A stretch of DNA of 34,035 nt from Sphaeroforma arctica JP610. Taxonomy: Eukaryota; Opisthokonta; Ichthyosporea; Ichthyophonida. Made by a program: the position numbers and the translations under genes. The stretch is taken from assembly GCF_001186125.1 (NCBI RefSeq), contig NW_014040143.1, forward strand, positions 1 to 34,035, in the 5' to 3' direction. Shown piece by piece: positions 11,084 to 26,300 of the stretch. How positions within the stretch are numbered: position 1 is the first letter of the stretch; every line of letters starts with the position of its first letter. Under the pieces are notes generated by a model. It had not been told where the DNA came from. It did not search any database and saw nothing but the letters and a program-made list of their open reading frames with translations.

Positions 11084-11871
11084 TTAGAGGTGCCTTTGTG
11101 ATCCCACGTTTGATACAATTAGGAGGGAAGATCCGGTGCCCGTCGTAGCGACAGTAATTTTTGCAATAAAAGGAATATTTGAATAATTGGTATTATTATT
11201 TGTTTTACAGCTGCAACAGATGTCGTTGTGCCCATCCATATTACAAATTTTGCATTTAAGCTTAGTCTCGGGACATGTTGCGTTGTTGACATTTGTTCCG
11301 CATTTGCCACATGCGATCAGGCAAACAGAATCACGATGAGCGGTTTTCCAGCATACAAAAAAATGGCGCGACAGCGGATTAGCCATTTGTGTTACGTGGA
11401 CGTTGACGAGGCACTGGTGGTGCTGAAAAAAAAGAAGGAACATTTGAATAATTGATATTAATTTTATTTGTTTTACGGCTGCAACAGATGTCGTAATGCC
11501 CATCCATATTACAAANNNNNNNNNNNNNNNNNNNNAATAATTGATATTAATTTTATTTGTTTTACGGCTGCAACAGATGTCGTAATGCCCATCCATATTA
11601 CAAATGTTGCATCTAAACTTAGTCTCGGGACATGTTGCGTTGTTGGCCTTTGTTCCGTATTTGCCACAAGCGATCGGGCGCAAACAGAAACACGATGAGC
11701 GGTTTTCCAGCATACCAAAAAATGGTGCGACAGCGGATTAGCTATTTGTGTTACGTGGACGTTGACGAGGCACTGGTGGTGCTGAAATAGCCGAATATTT
11801 TGAGCAAACGTAGGCAACTGTGGGACTATCGCAACCTTACGGTCACGGTAAGATTGTCGCCATTGATACAA
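11084..11871 (-). other. Gag region with tandemly duplicated zinc knuckles, nested copia element
   Basis: The minus-strand translation shows Cys/His motifs of the form CWKTAHRDSVC, ACGKCGTN, CPETKLKCKICNMDGH and CC, in two diverged copies (about 11169-11440 and 11443-11787) separated by the assembly gap. Zinc knuckles of this kind in Gag package RNA. The double copy comes from a tandem DNA duplication of roughly 260-270 bp. Confidence 0.65.
11516..11535. other. 20-N assembly gap flanked by an identical 69-bp overlap
   Basis: The 69 bases before the gap (11447-11515, starting aataattgatattaatt) are repeated exactly right after it (11536-11604). Both contigs end and begin with the same sequence, so this is probably an unmerged overlap and the true gap length may be negative. 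Confidence 0.9.
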
Positions 11872-12513
11872 ATGTTCGCATGGCGTCGAAGGAAATGTGG
11901 GTGATCAACTATTGATGTGCCTGGTCTTGGTAGGATGGAGAGAGGTCCAGTGTGATGAATTTAAATGTGAAGATGAGGCCTTGTTTTTTTGCGACTGTCT
12001 GTAGCTTACAGCAACGTTCGGCCCATACTGTGACAGATTCCTCCTCGGTACAAGTAAATGCTTCCAAGTAGGCGAACAGTAAGAATACTCGTTCATCAAG
12101 AATGTCATGAGGTCCCAAGGGTAGGCCGTAAAATTGATGATCGGCAACTTTTGGCGGAGTTTCTTAAAGAGGGACCGAATGGGGATGGCTCGGGCGCGAT
12201 GATAAGAGTCATCCTTCTAGGTTTCCTCACTGAAGGTACTGGTGGATACGTTGGCATGTTCGGATATCGGGGCCCGCGGAACAGTTCTTTTGACATACTC
12301 GGGTCGGTCGGATGGCTTGTATTCAAGAACTGCGGTAATGTTCAAGCGATGAATAACAGCGGTACCATACAATTTATTGTACCATGAATCATAGTTGGAT
12401 CCGCTGTAACGGAGTTGAGTCCAATCTAGAGTAAAATCTTCCTTTTACGAAGGAAGAATCTCACTGTCATTGGTATCCCAGGCTAACATAGTGTGATAAT
12501 AGTGTGGGATCAC

Positions 12514-12728
12514 TGGCACATAATCTAATAGTACACAATACTTATTGAACTAGAAGAACCAATCGTTATTAAATATGTGTGTAGTAAATATATGATAAAT
12601 ATATGATCGTAGAGGAGAAAATAAATGCGAGTTCGTATCCAAGATGGTTAGTTGTCAGGGAATTGTAAAACCTAGCTAATAGAGTAATCCCAGTATGTCA
12701 TGCAAACCTGATGAGTAGAGCTCAATAC
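12514..12728 (-). repeat. 5' LTR of the nested copia element
   Basis: This is the partner of the 6663-6855 LTR, about 215 bp, carrying an extra AT-rich insertion near 12570-12605 compared with it. Its outer end abuts the resumed linker of the outer plus-strand element. Confidence 0.8.
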
Positions 12729-13780
12729 CACAAATACTACCACCACACCACCGCCGTTATATATCTCTCACTATTCACTACCCTTCCCCACTCCTCTCCT
12801 TTCTATACTTCACAGTCATTTCCCTTGGCCATCAGTCTACATCAACGGTGGCTCACTCTTTTACGTCGCCAGTCGACCCCCCCCCACCATCCCGAATCCC
12901 TTCCCGGCAGCTCTCCCGGCTCTATCTCTATGTCTTCCTCAATCTCTACACCCCCTAACTGCATGCGTCCTTCTGCTTAACGCACGTCATACGATCACCT
13001 AGCTCCTTTCGCCAGCCATATAACATCTACCCACCTGGCTATATTCAGCCCCGTACAACCCCCTGACCCGCTTCCGCTTCACCACGTTCGTCAATCCCAC
13101 CGTACATCGACATCGGCGCATCTGCCACATAAGAGTACATGTCCTGGTCCTCTTTTCTAACTACTCCCCCCCTAGGACTATATCTCGGGGCACACCTAAC
13201 CATGAGTCCTCAGATACATATATCTGCTACATCTTTGTCCATAATACTGCCCCATTGCCCTGTCCCGTCCGTAGGCCGCATCGCACCCAGCACACGCACT
13301 GGTACGACACTTACTAAGGCAGTATATATGTTTGACCCCTCGGTTCCTAAATTTATTACCCCTGCTTGTAAATCGTCGTCATAGGACTCCTGGATTACTG
13401 CCATTGACACTGAATGCCTGAAACACAGTAGAGGCTGAGGTAGTCTCTGCTACATCCGTCCACGACTCAGTCAAGATCATACATAGTAAATATGTCTATG
13501 TTATAAAACATGGCGACAGCTACGCTGATATCTATGCCCCGGCCGCGCATGCTGATACCCCCCCCCCCCCCCCCCCGCCGCTTGCTCTTTGCCCTTGCAG
13601 CTTTTTATAACCTTCATGTCCATCATTTGGACATTAGCTTTCCTGTATGGAAAACCGAATGTCCCAGTCTATTTGCACCCCCCAATAGGGCTCACATGAC
13701 CCCGGCCGTTATCCCCCTAACACCGGCTTAAAACTCCACCATGGCTTGTGCGGCTTGAAACGGGCTGGACGAATTGAAAA
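12729..13780 (+). other. Resumed Pro/Ser-rich linker of the outer copia element
   Basis: Forward translation is again rich in Pro, Ser, Thr and His, like 6420-6662 on the other side of the nested element, supporting one element split in two. No domain is visible. Confidence 0.5.
13558..13576 (+). repeat. (C)19 homopolymer
   Basis: Nineteen consecutive C residues within the degenerate linker. The length is likely unreliable in sequencing and variable in the population. Confidence 0.9.
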
Positions 13781-13789
13781 TCATGATAT

Positions 13790-14537
13790 AAGGGACAAAC
13801 GCCGATCTGCAAATTTTATCAGTCTGCCGCTGACGAATGTAACTGTGTTCATATCTCTCGTCGTTTAACTGTACTTATCTATGTCGACGAAAATCATCCC
13901 GCAGTTAGTTCCCTGGCCGTCGCTATATGGCTCTTTCAAATCTTTTCTTTACACTAGCTGCTCACTAGCCTAGACCTGGCTGCTCATGTTGCTGGCTTCC
14001 GAGTTATTCATCATGCTGACGGTGCTATATTCTTTTTTTGCCACATGACGCTTACATCCGCCAGATGCTTGATGTCTTTCACACCCACGACCTCCCGCAC
14101 AAACAAAACCTGGCACGCCCCATCACCCTGATACATTCACCGGTCCGCCGTTCTTTGGCAAATATGGAAGTCTCCTTGGTGCTCTTAATTAAGCTGCTAA
14201 CATGACGCGCGTAGAAATTACTTGTTCACTCAATCGACCTGCGGCCTTTAGCAACGCGCCGGTGAAAGGGCGTTATACAACACTTCTCCACATCCTCCAA
14301 TATATCTATGTTTTAGTGTACCGCCCAAGAGTACCATCACAATCCGTTGATTCGGTATTCCTATACTACAGTGACTCTGACCAGTCACTCGCAAACCACA
14401 CACAGGGACAATCATATGCTTCAACTACACACCTGTCTATTGTCGTTCCCAGAAACAAAAAAAGTATTTCGATAAGTTCATGGATCTGGAGCCAATCGCT
14501 CTTTTACTTGGCTAAGAAACATAATGACTGCTTTTGA
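13790..14537 (+). other. RT and partial RNase H of the outer copia element
   Basis: Forward frames contain HISRRLTVLIYVDE and DLAAHVAGFRVIHHADG, which parallel RRIILVIYVDE and GIASHLVGIRILQHAQG in the nested element's RT. The 111-codon frame at 14202-14537 contains VFLYYSDSDQSLANH, the copia YSDSDxA segment at the start of RNase H. The SSSEAEY-bearing end is absent and the element stops near 14540. It is a fossil with several breaks. Confidence 0.78.
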
Positions 14538-14594
14538 CTACCAACAAAATTCCCGGCTAAATTACGAGTAAATAACAGAAATAAAAAATTACGG

Positions 14595-14598
14595 AAAA
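14595..14598 (-). terminator. RNA polymerase III terminator of tRNA-Lys
   Basis: On the minus strand a TTTT run begins four bases after the tRNA 3' end, with a T6 backup at 14583-14588. This is the usual Pol III stop. Confidence 0.8.
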
Positions 14599-14601
14599 GA
14601 T

Positions 14602-14686
14602 TTCCCAGCGGGGGGCTCGAACCCCCGACCTTTCGATGAACTTTATATTTAAAAGTCAAACGCTCTACCAACTGAGCTAGCCGGGA
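14602..14686 (-). tRNA. tRNA-Lys(UUU): tRNA-Lys (anticodon UUU) with a 12-nt intron
   Basis: The minus strand folds as a full cloverleaf. The acceptor TCCCGGC pairs with GCTGGGA (one G-U), with discriminator A at 14602. The D arm is GCTC-AGTTGGTA-GAGC, the anticodon stem TTTGA/TCGAA, the variable loop AGGTC, and the T arm GGGGG-TTCGAGC-CCCCC. The anticodon TTT is at 14651-14653. Twelve extra bases (14638-14649, aatataaagttc on the minus strand) lie one base 3' of the anticodon, at the canonical 37/38 intron site. The spliced length is 73 nt before CCA. The A box (TAGCTCAGTTGG) and B box (GGTTCGAGCC) are intact, so the gene looks functional. It decodes AAA (and AAG by wobble). Confidence 0.96.
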
Positions 14687-14790
14687 TGAATTTTGATATA
14701 TATTTTAATATATATACAAACACAAAAAATAATCAGTTTTAATTGTAATTTCTCCCCCAATTTGGGTATTATAGCGTTAAATATTTATTT

Positions 14791-16097
14791 AGGGCGAGTC
14801 TAAACGATTTAAAATTTTCGCTCTTTTTATCACCCCATGCATAGACTAAGGGGACTCGATTTTAAAGAACCAACCCTAATTCACTATATCCGGTTTTGGA
14901 TATACTCCCAATTTTATTTTCTAGACTTTTTCTAAAAAATCTTTCAAAATAGGTTTGCGAAGGAGCCAAGTTGATAGCTCTACTGGTTCATACAGTTATG
15001 TATCGATTTATGAACAGGATTGTGCACTTTTCGACCTTGTCAAATCTTGGATTTTCAGGTCGAGTATTAGCAGTTTGAACCTTCCAAGGGTTCTAATATA
15101 TATTAAATACAAGTATTATTAGTTCAGAAATCATCTTTGTGGTATAGAAGGCCTATTATGCTTGCTCAAAATCACCATTTACGTGCATGCGTGTCCATCA
15201 ATGACATCCATTTGGTGTGCATATTCAATTATATGTCTTCAATATGATTCTCAGACATTCGTTACATCTATATAAGCATAATTAAACAATAATCATGTTA
15301 TTATAATCGTTTGTAGGTGAATAAGTAGTGAATTTTGGCAAAAAGTTCAGGAAATGAGATTTATCGTGCAATCGTGGCAAGGCACTCAAATGACGTAAAC
15401 ACACTTTTTCTCGATTTTAGCAGCTGTAGCTTGCATTACGGTTATAAGATGCAAATAGGATATTGTTTTAAAAATAATTGTACGTGACAACTTTGAAACT
15501 TTACTATTTATGCATATTTAGACCCAATAATCGCGTTTTGGAGGTTTCCGATGTAGTGTTAGACTTTTTAGCATAGGTGTTCTACTTGTACTACGACCTT
15601 GTCGCCTTCACTGATCCTTTACGAAATACTTAATCTTGAAATATGCCAAAAAATATTGGGAATAAATTGAAGTCCAGATTTAGTAAATCAGGAACGCTTC
15701 TTTATTTTTGGCCCTTTTTTATCCCCTTAGTACATGGATGGGGTGTTAAAAAAAAAGGTAAAAAAGGTTAAAGGCATTAAAGGTCGTGAGCCAATGGTGT
15801 ATTAATTATAGCCGGTTTGGGTTTTGTTTTGAAACTAATTGGTATCAAAAAGGAGACAAAATTTCGTGGTTCGCTAATATTTAAAGTAAATACGTAAAAG
15901 GTCACTTTATTTTTCCGTTAAAGGGGGTGTGACGTCATTTTTCTACTAACAGTCTCGAGTAAATTTCTAAAAAAAGTACGTAAAAAAAAATGCACCTGCC
16001 CCCACCTGTGAGAACGAAAGCGCAACTTTCAAGGCACGTCGGCCCTTTTTCAACTTTAATATACTTTAAATTGGCTTTAATCGTTAAGACTCGCCCT
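14791..16097. mobile_element. Candidate small DNA transposon with inverted repeats
   Basis: Positions 14791-14813 (agggcgagtctaaacgattt...) and 16075-16097 are inverted copies matching at about 20 of 23 bases. A second inverted pair lies inside: 14831-14854 (caccccatgcatagactaag...) and 15722-15745, matching at about 21 of 24. The interior has no transposase frame, so if this is a transposon it is non-autonomous. The inner pair is 40 bp from the left end but about 350 bp from the right end, so the arms are asymmetric, and no clear target duplication is seen. Confidence 0.4.
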
Positions 16098-16735
16098 GAA
16101 TATCTAGAGAATGTTTCCCGCTTCGAGTTATACATTTCTTTCCTTTCTTGGAAAAAAAATATATTGAATTGAATGCCTCAAGCGGTTGCAATACATTTCG
16201 AACAATAATTTATGTATTCAAAAAAAGGTTATATATTCCTGTTCGCCTTGATTCAAAGCCGAGGGAGATAGAAGCGTAAGATCTTTCCAGGGTAGTAGCA
16301 TAAGGTCTTTCCGAGGCTGCAGGAACTTATAGACACTTCGCCTTCAGCCAGTCTTCATATAAGCAAACTACCCCCCATTCACTTTTCTTGAAGTATCATG
16401 AACTCTACAAGCCTACTTTATGAACGGCACGAATCATAGTAGACTCATTACAGTAGACTCAATACAGCACTCGATAGGTAAACGAAAGTTAATGCCATTC
16501 AGTAGCAAAAAAAAAAAAGCTCGCAATTATCGACGCCTCTCGTTTTATAATGACATCTATTTCGTCAGGAGATATAACGCTCCATGGCAGCTGCTCAAAT
16601 TGACGCTATATATGTACGTAAATATAATGAATAGACGACACTATAAGGCAGTTTCGTCTAAGCAATAGGTAGCTGATTCTGTCTGATTATGTTTCTGTAC
16701 CAAGATCTCGTGCGTCTTTATTTTGGGCTGACGTT
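16098..16735. other. Intergenic stretch downstream of the SelO gene
   Basis: There is no convincing gene. It is AT-rich, with short A-runs near 16150, 16220 and 16508. It contains the SelO 3' flank with the poly(A) signal. Confidence 0.5.
16717..16722 (-). terminator. Poly(A) signal AATAAA of the SelO gene
   Basis: On the minus strand AATAAA begins 14 nt after the TAA stop at 16738-16736. The spacing is short, but the hexamer is exact and is the first one downstream. Confidence 0.6.
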
Positions 16736-22098
<5,363 letters not shown>

Positions 22099-22258
22099 TT
22101 TGTATTTCAGGTTTAGACGATCCGCAAATGGTTATCGCGATCCACACTTGGTATCGTGCAAGCAATCAACAAATACAAAACGTGATTGTACTAAACTCAA
22201 TATTATAAACATTAGAAAACTACCGGACTACCCAAGCAAGCAGAAAAACGACGCGAGC
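22099..22258 (-). promoter_or_regulatory. 160-bp spacer between the NB-ARC gene and SelO
   Basis: Both genes run leftward, so this short AT-rich spacer must hold the 3' end of the upstream gene and the promoter of SelO, if both gene ends are right. I see no AATAAA on the minus strand here and no clear TATA box. Confidence 0.4.
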
Positions 22259-23318
22259 TTACATACGTTCGCGTTCCTGGTTGTATGGCTGTTGATCGGT
22301 AGTGGCATGCTTCTGAGGATCAACGTCTGGAGCGTCTCCTGAGGATCTATGGATCAGACTCTCAACCAGGTTTATATTCTTACATGAGTTTATTCTTCGC
22401 TGTCGTTTGAAACGTACCCAAGCGAGCATGATATCCTGGAAAGAATCCTCAATACCTGCAAACCGATTTAATATGCCCACAAATTAACAAGACATAAAAA
22501 CGGGAATATTTCTAAGTGAAAGAGTATATGCATTGCTTTCCGTGCTCCTCAGAACACACAATCTGCTTCTCAAATGGCGTTTGCACGAAGCTTCCATACC
22601 CCGTTGTTTGGCTAGATACATTGCTTGGCCGAAATCGGCCTTCTGAGCAGGGCCAACCATGCTGTACTGGCACATGTAGTTGACGTACTCGCCGAACTTA
22701 CACCATAGTCCCAGACACGCCATGCTCGATGTCTAAGATCATGTGGAGTGTGATAGAAAGTGGGTAGGTAACGTAGAATTCTGGCTGAGCTAAAGCACAA
22801 CATAGAAAGCACTGCTAAAGATGGCATGGACAAGCGTATGCGGTGCAGCCGGTTCAGTAAGGGAACATGGCTTCGACTTCGACGTGGAATGTATCAACGG
22901 AACTTAAAATCATGTATATTAGCGAGATACGTGAAATGAATGGTTCGCGAAAAAAAAGTTCTACCATTGAAAAATATGATCGCACTACAGGAGGGCGCCC
23001 AACAAGGGCATACGAGGCGCATACCCATAAAACATACAAACCTACCAGATCCAATCCAAATATACAATGAAACGGGATTCCTCGTACAAGACTCAATAAC
23101 AACTACTCTAAAGTAGGCGGTGCACCCGCGGATACACTCACCTGCACACTGCTACTGTTGCTGAGCACATCCCACACATGGGGAATCAACGCATCAATTC
23201 CCAGTGAGTACATGCTGTCGTCGTCGTTGCGCTCTACACACAGTGCCGAGTACAACAACTCCACCGCGGCTGACCGATATTTGACACACTCCTCCGGTTT
23301 CATAAGCTCGCGGAGAAT
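22259..23318 (-). other. TPR-like C-terminal region of the NB-ARC protein
   Basis: Three exons encode helical segments such as [29 protein letters not shown] and [16 protein letters not shown]. They follow the MHPVVQEILR segment, as in NB-ARC/TPR proteins, where LHxLVQxVLR, then LxPHxxxLL, then TPR units of the form LGxYLxxxGxY occur in this order. Only one or two TPR-like units are visible, fewer than is typical, so the array may be short or divergent. Confidence 0.55.
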
Positions 23319-26300
23319 CTGATGACGTGACGCACGGTTAGCGAGAGGAACATGTTAGAACAAAGTAATTGGGAGAATACAGTGGTGTGGTACATCACGA
23401 TGACAGTATGACCTGTGTATCGATTTGGATCATATACACATCGGGCCGAAAGGGAATCATTCCTGCCACACTCTTCCACCACCGGTTGTCCTTCAAGTAC
23501 ACACTGGTACTTTAACTTACAGTACAGCTCTAATCAAATCGTGCACCACCCGAAGGCATTCTCCCCCCACATACACACACAATATGTGTCTTTTGATGTG
23601 TTCTTTATGACACCACCCCTACTCACCTCTTGTACCACCGGGTGCATTCCGAGCACACCCGTCGCTTCGGTCAATTTGTTAACAACAGCGGAGTTCAACA
23701 ACGGCGCAATGATCGAATGGATAGCTTGCGGTTGGCCTTCGAGTGCACGGTATAGTTCGGTATTAGGGAAGGCCACCTAATTGTGGATGTGTCAGTATAC
23801 ATTTCAACGTCAGCGATAAAGTGAATGAGAGTGATATAGCACTGTTGCTTTGGCGATCGTTTAGAGCTTTCGAAGTGACTCCACCCGTGTTTTAATACGG
23901 TTTTCGGGGTGTCAACCGCGAGTATTGTAGGATACGTACAGACTGAACTATAGCGCTACTGTGCCGGGCCAACTATGTGTGTGGCCGTCACATCTATGAT
24001 ATCAGTACTTGTGCGTGATACCATTAGCAGCAAGGCGGGGAGCACCCTGCACAAAACAGACAAATTGTGAAACTGCACGCCGCCTGAACAGATGGTAATT
24101 TAGTACGCGGATCTATCGAGTTTCGCGAGTAGAAGGTTAGACCTTACGCCGTACCTTGACCTGTTTTGGGAAGTCGTGTCGCGCATGTTCAAAACCAGTG
24201 AAGATGGCAATTGGGATGTGAATGGACGGTAGATAGGCGATGATATTCAGCAATTCCGTAGAGGGCCCTTCTGGGATAGAGTAGGCAATTTGCCTGTGTC
24301 CGTGGGATAGTGATAGTCGAGAGCATTTGGTATTATTGATACTTGGGTTCGCACTAGACGGATAGAGCAGTCCAAATTAAATGTAAGTGACATTGGCAAC
24401 ACTTTACTTTCCGTGCCCAATTCAAAGTCCGCAAAATGTGCCGAAATGGGCAGTGGATGGAACATGACAGCACCTATGTTCTCTTTTAATAATAAAAATA
24501 TTTGAAATGCTAAAAATCAAACAAACAAACAAAACAAAATCCCATTTTCAGAAGCATACTTCTAGAACACAATCACTTTACCTGAATGTACTCAGAAGCG
24601 ATTGCGCCCCAGTGGGGGATAGTGAGCTGAGGACACTTTTCAGCGAACCGGTGTGTTGTAGAGACTTATTGAAATCGCTGAATGTCTGCACTGAGCCGCG
24701 CAAACGTTCGCCCACAATATCCAGCGCCTATTCAGGTTATCGTGTGCGCAGCGTTCCATATGTGAGTGCCAGAACGAAGTCAGCAAGTAGCGGAGTCAGG
24801 CTGCACTCACAGGAGCTCATCTTGTACTATTGTATGTGTACTAGATGCTACAATGCGTACATCAAGACAGTCAAAATGAAGCACAGCGGCGGCGTCGTTG
24901 GCCAAATGTGACGGGCTATGAAATCACTTCATCCGATGTTTATACGCAATGCAGTAATGCAACAATGGTGGCGGGTAGACGGTAAAACTCAAGGAATGAT
25001 GTTCACAAGGGTGCGAGCAATAGGAAATACAACACTACTTTAAGCATAGTCCGTACCGATAGCAACTGCCGTGAAACTGCACACATACATTGTGCCGCGC
25101 TTATAGCTATAACACTCACCTGGGGTAGTCTACCCAGTTTTTCGGCGACCCCTTCGATATCCGACAGCTGAGTTTGTGCCGCCTGCTCGGACATCCCAGA
25201 GCGCGTGACCAAGAACTCTACCGCAGAGTCCAAGGCCACCACATCCAACTTCAACTTTAGATCCTTACCATTGCCATTCAGGCTGATCTCATTCCATCGA
25301 CTGCAAGCAAGCGGGGTGGTGAGGGGGTTGATGCCGGTGAGAAGTGAGTGGGGAAGTTTCAAACAAGGATGAATAGGTGCTTCTAATCCTGAAAACGAAA
25401 ACAAAAACAAAAAACTGAAGGTACATAGGACGTGGACTTATATACACCTGCAAGTCACACCCACACTACACTGAAGCTATATAAGTAGCTAGACGCTATG
25501 TTACCAATGTCTCCCTGGCACCCAGAGAAGAATGGCAGCACCAAAGCCTCTTCCACACAGCACTTACACATACACGTGCAACACTTTGCGGCCTGATTTG
25601 TTCGAAATCAAACAAGAAGTATAAGGTGCTTTCAAACACGCTAGCATGTCAATAGCAATATCACCACAGCCCAACCAGTAGATAACGAGGTATAAGGGGA
25701 AGCAGACAGCGATAACACATACAATAGAAAATCCTCTGCACACCGTGACTGCACAGAGTTCAGAAGGTACAAAACGAATAAACGTCCTTAAATTACTCCC
25801 GATGAATAATAGCCTGTCATCCACAGCGTTCGAACTGGAACAGGGGCAAGATACGCTGTAGAGATCAGTTTGCTGATAGAGCACGCGAATACAGCCAATC
25901 TCCGAAGAAACACACCTAGACACCAGAACACTGCCACTACTGCTGATAGGGTGCAGCAAATCGAAGATATGCTCAGCACCTATGGCATTCACATTGTCGA
26001 CGACTATGAGCCATTGACCTTTGTTCGCGAAGAACCACTTGTACAGGATGTGTTCGATGATCTGCGCATTGCTCGCATCATCGGGAGCTGTGGGGACCAG
26101 AAAGTGAGTATGGGTTTATTAGTATAAGGCGATACAGAAGTGACGCATGTGCATATGTGAGAATGATAGAGGACTGATTACTATGAACCCGGACAAGAGG
26201 CAATTCGCATGTGACAGAAAAACGAATTAACAACAGCAATTTATGGTGCAAGTCAGATACACACAGCAGATCAAATCCTCACACAAATGCATACCTCTGA

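Larger units (their letters stand above)
6663..12728 (-). mobile_element. Nested Ty1/copia LTR retrotransposon (minus strand)
   Basis: It has two similar LTRs and, read leftward, a gag region with tandem zinc knuckles (11.8-11.1 kb), integrase (10.3-9.4 kb), linker and RT (8.9-7.5 kb) and RNase H (7.29-6.86 kb). That is the Ty1/copia order. A purine tract (gatgggg on the minus strand, about 6856-6862) sits directly inside the 3' LTR, where the plus-strand primer belongs. The coding region is broken in many places and the LTRs differ clearly, so it is an old fossil, though younger than the copia remnant it splits. I could not identify a clean target-site duplication or a sure primer-binding site. 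Confidence 0.85.
4478..14540 (+). mobile_element. Outer Ty1/copia LTR-retrotransposon remnant, split by a nested element
   Basis: Parts occur in copia order on the plus strand: a gag-like zinc knuckle (about 4790-4910), the end of integrase (about 5950-6265), a Pro/Ser/Thr-rich linker (6420-6662), then after the nested minus-strand element a continuing linker (12729-13500), reverse transcriptase (about 13790-14140) and the start of RNase H (14200-14537). Copia, unlike gypsy, places integrase before reverse transcriptase, which is the order seen. It is an old fossil with many breaks; its 3' end is missing and its 5' boundary is unclear (it may reach back to about 3.2 kb). It shares its zinc-knuckle pattern and RT wording with the inserted element, so the two are related families. 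Confidence 0.75.

Noticed and set aside
11228-11455. Plus-strand open frames over the zinc-knuckle region
   Set aside because: They are antisense shadows of the minus-strand Gag-like knuckles.
6678-12732. CCACAA beside both copia LTRs as a target-site duplication
   Set aside because: Similarity between the two LTRs continues outward past the left CCACAA, so that copy lies within the LTR and is not flanking host sequence.
23415-23780. 121-codon plus-strand open frame
   Set aside because: It is antisense to the exon encoding MHPVVQE (23776-23627) and has no recognisable features.
25870-26127. 85-codon plus-strand open frame
   Set aside because: It is the antisense shadow of the NB-ARC Walker B exon (26087-25916).
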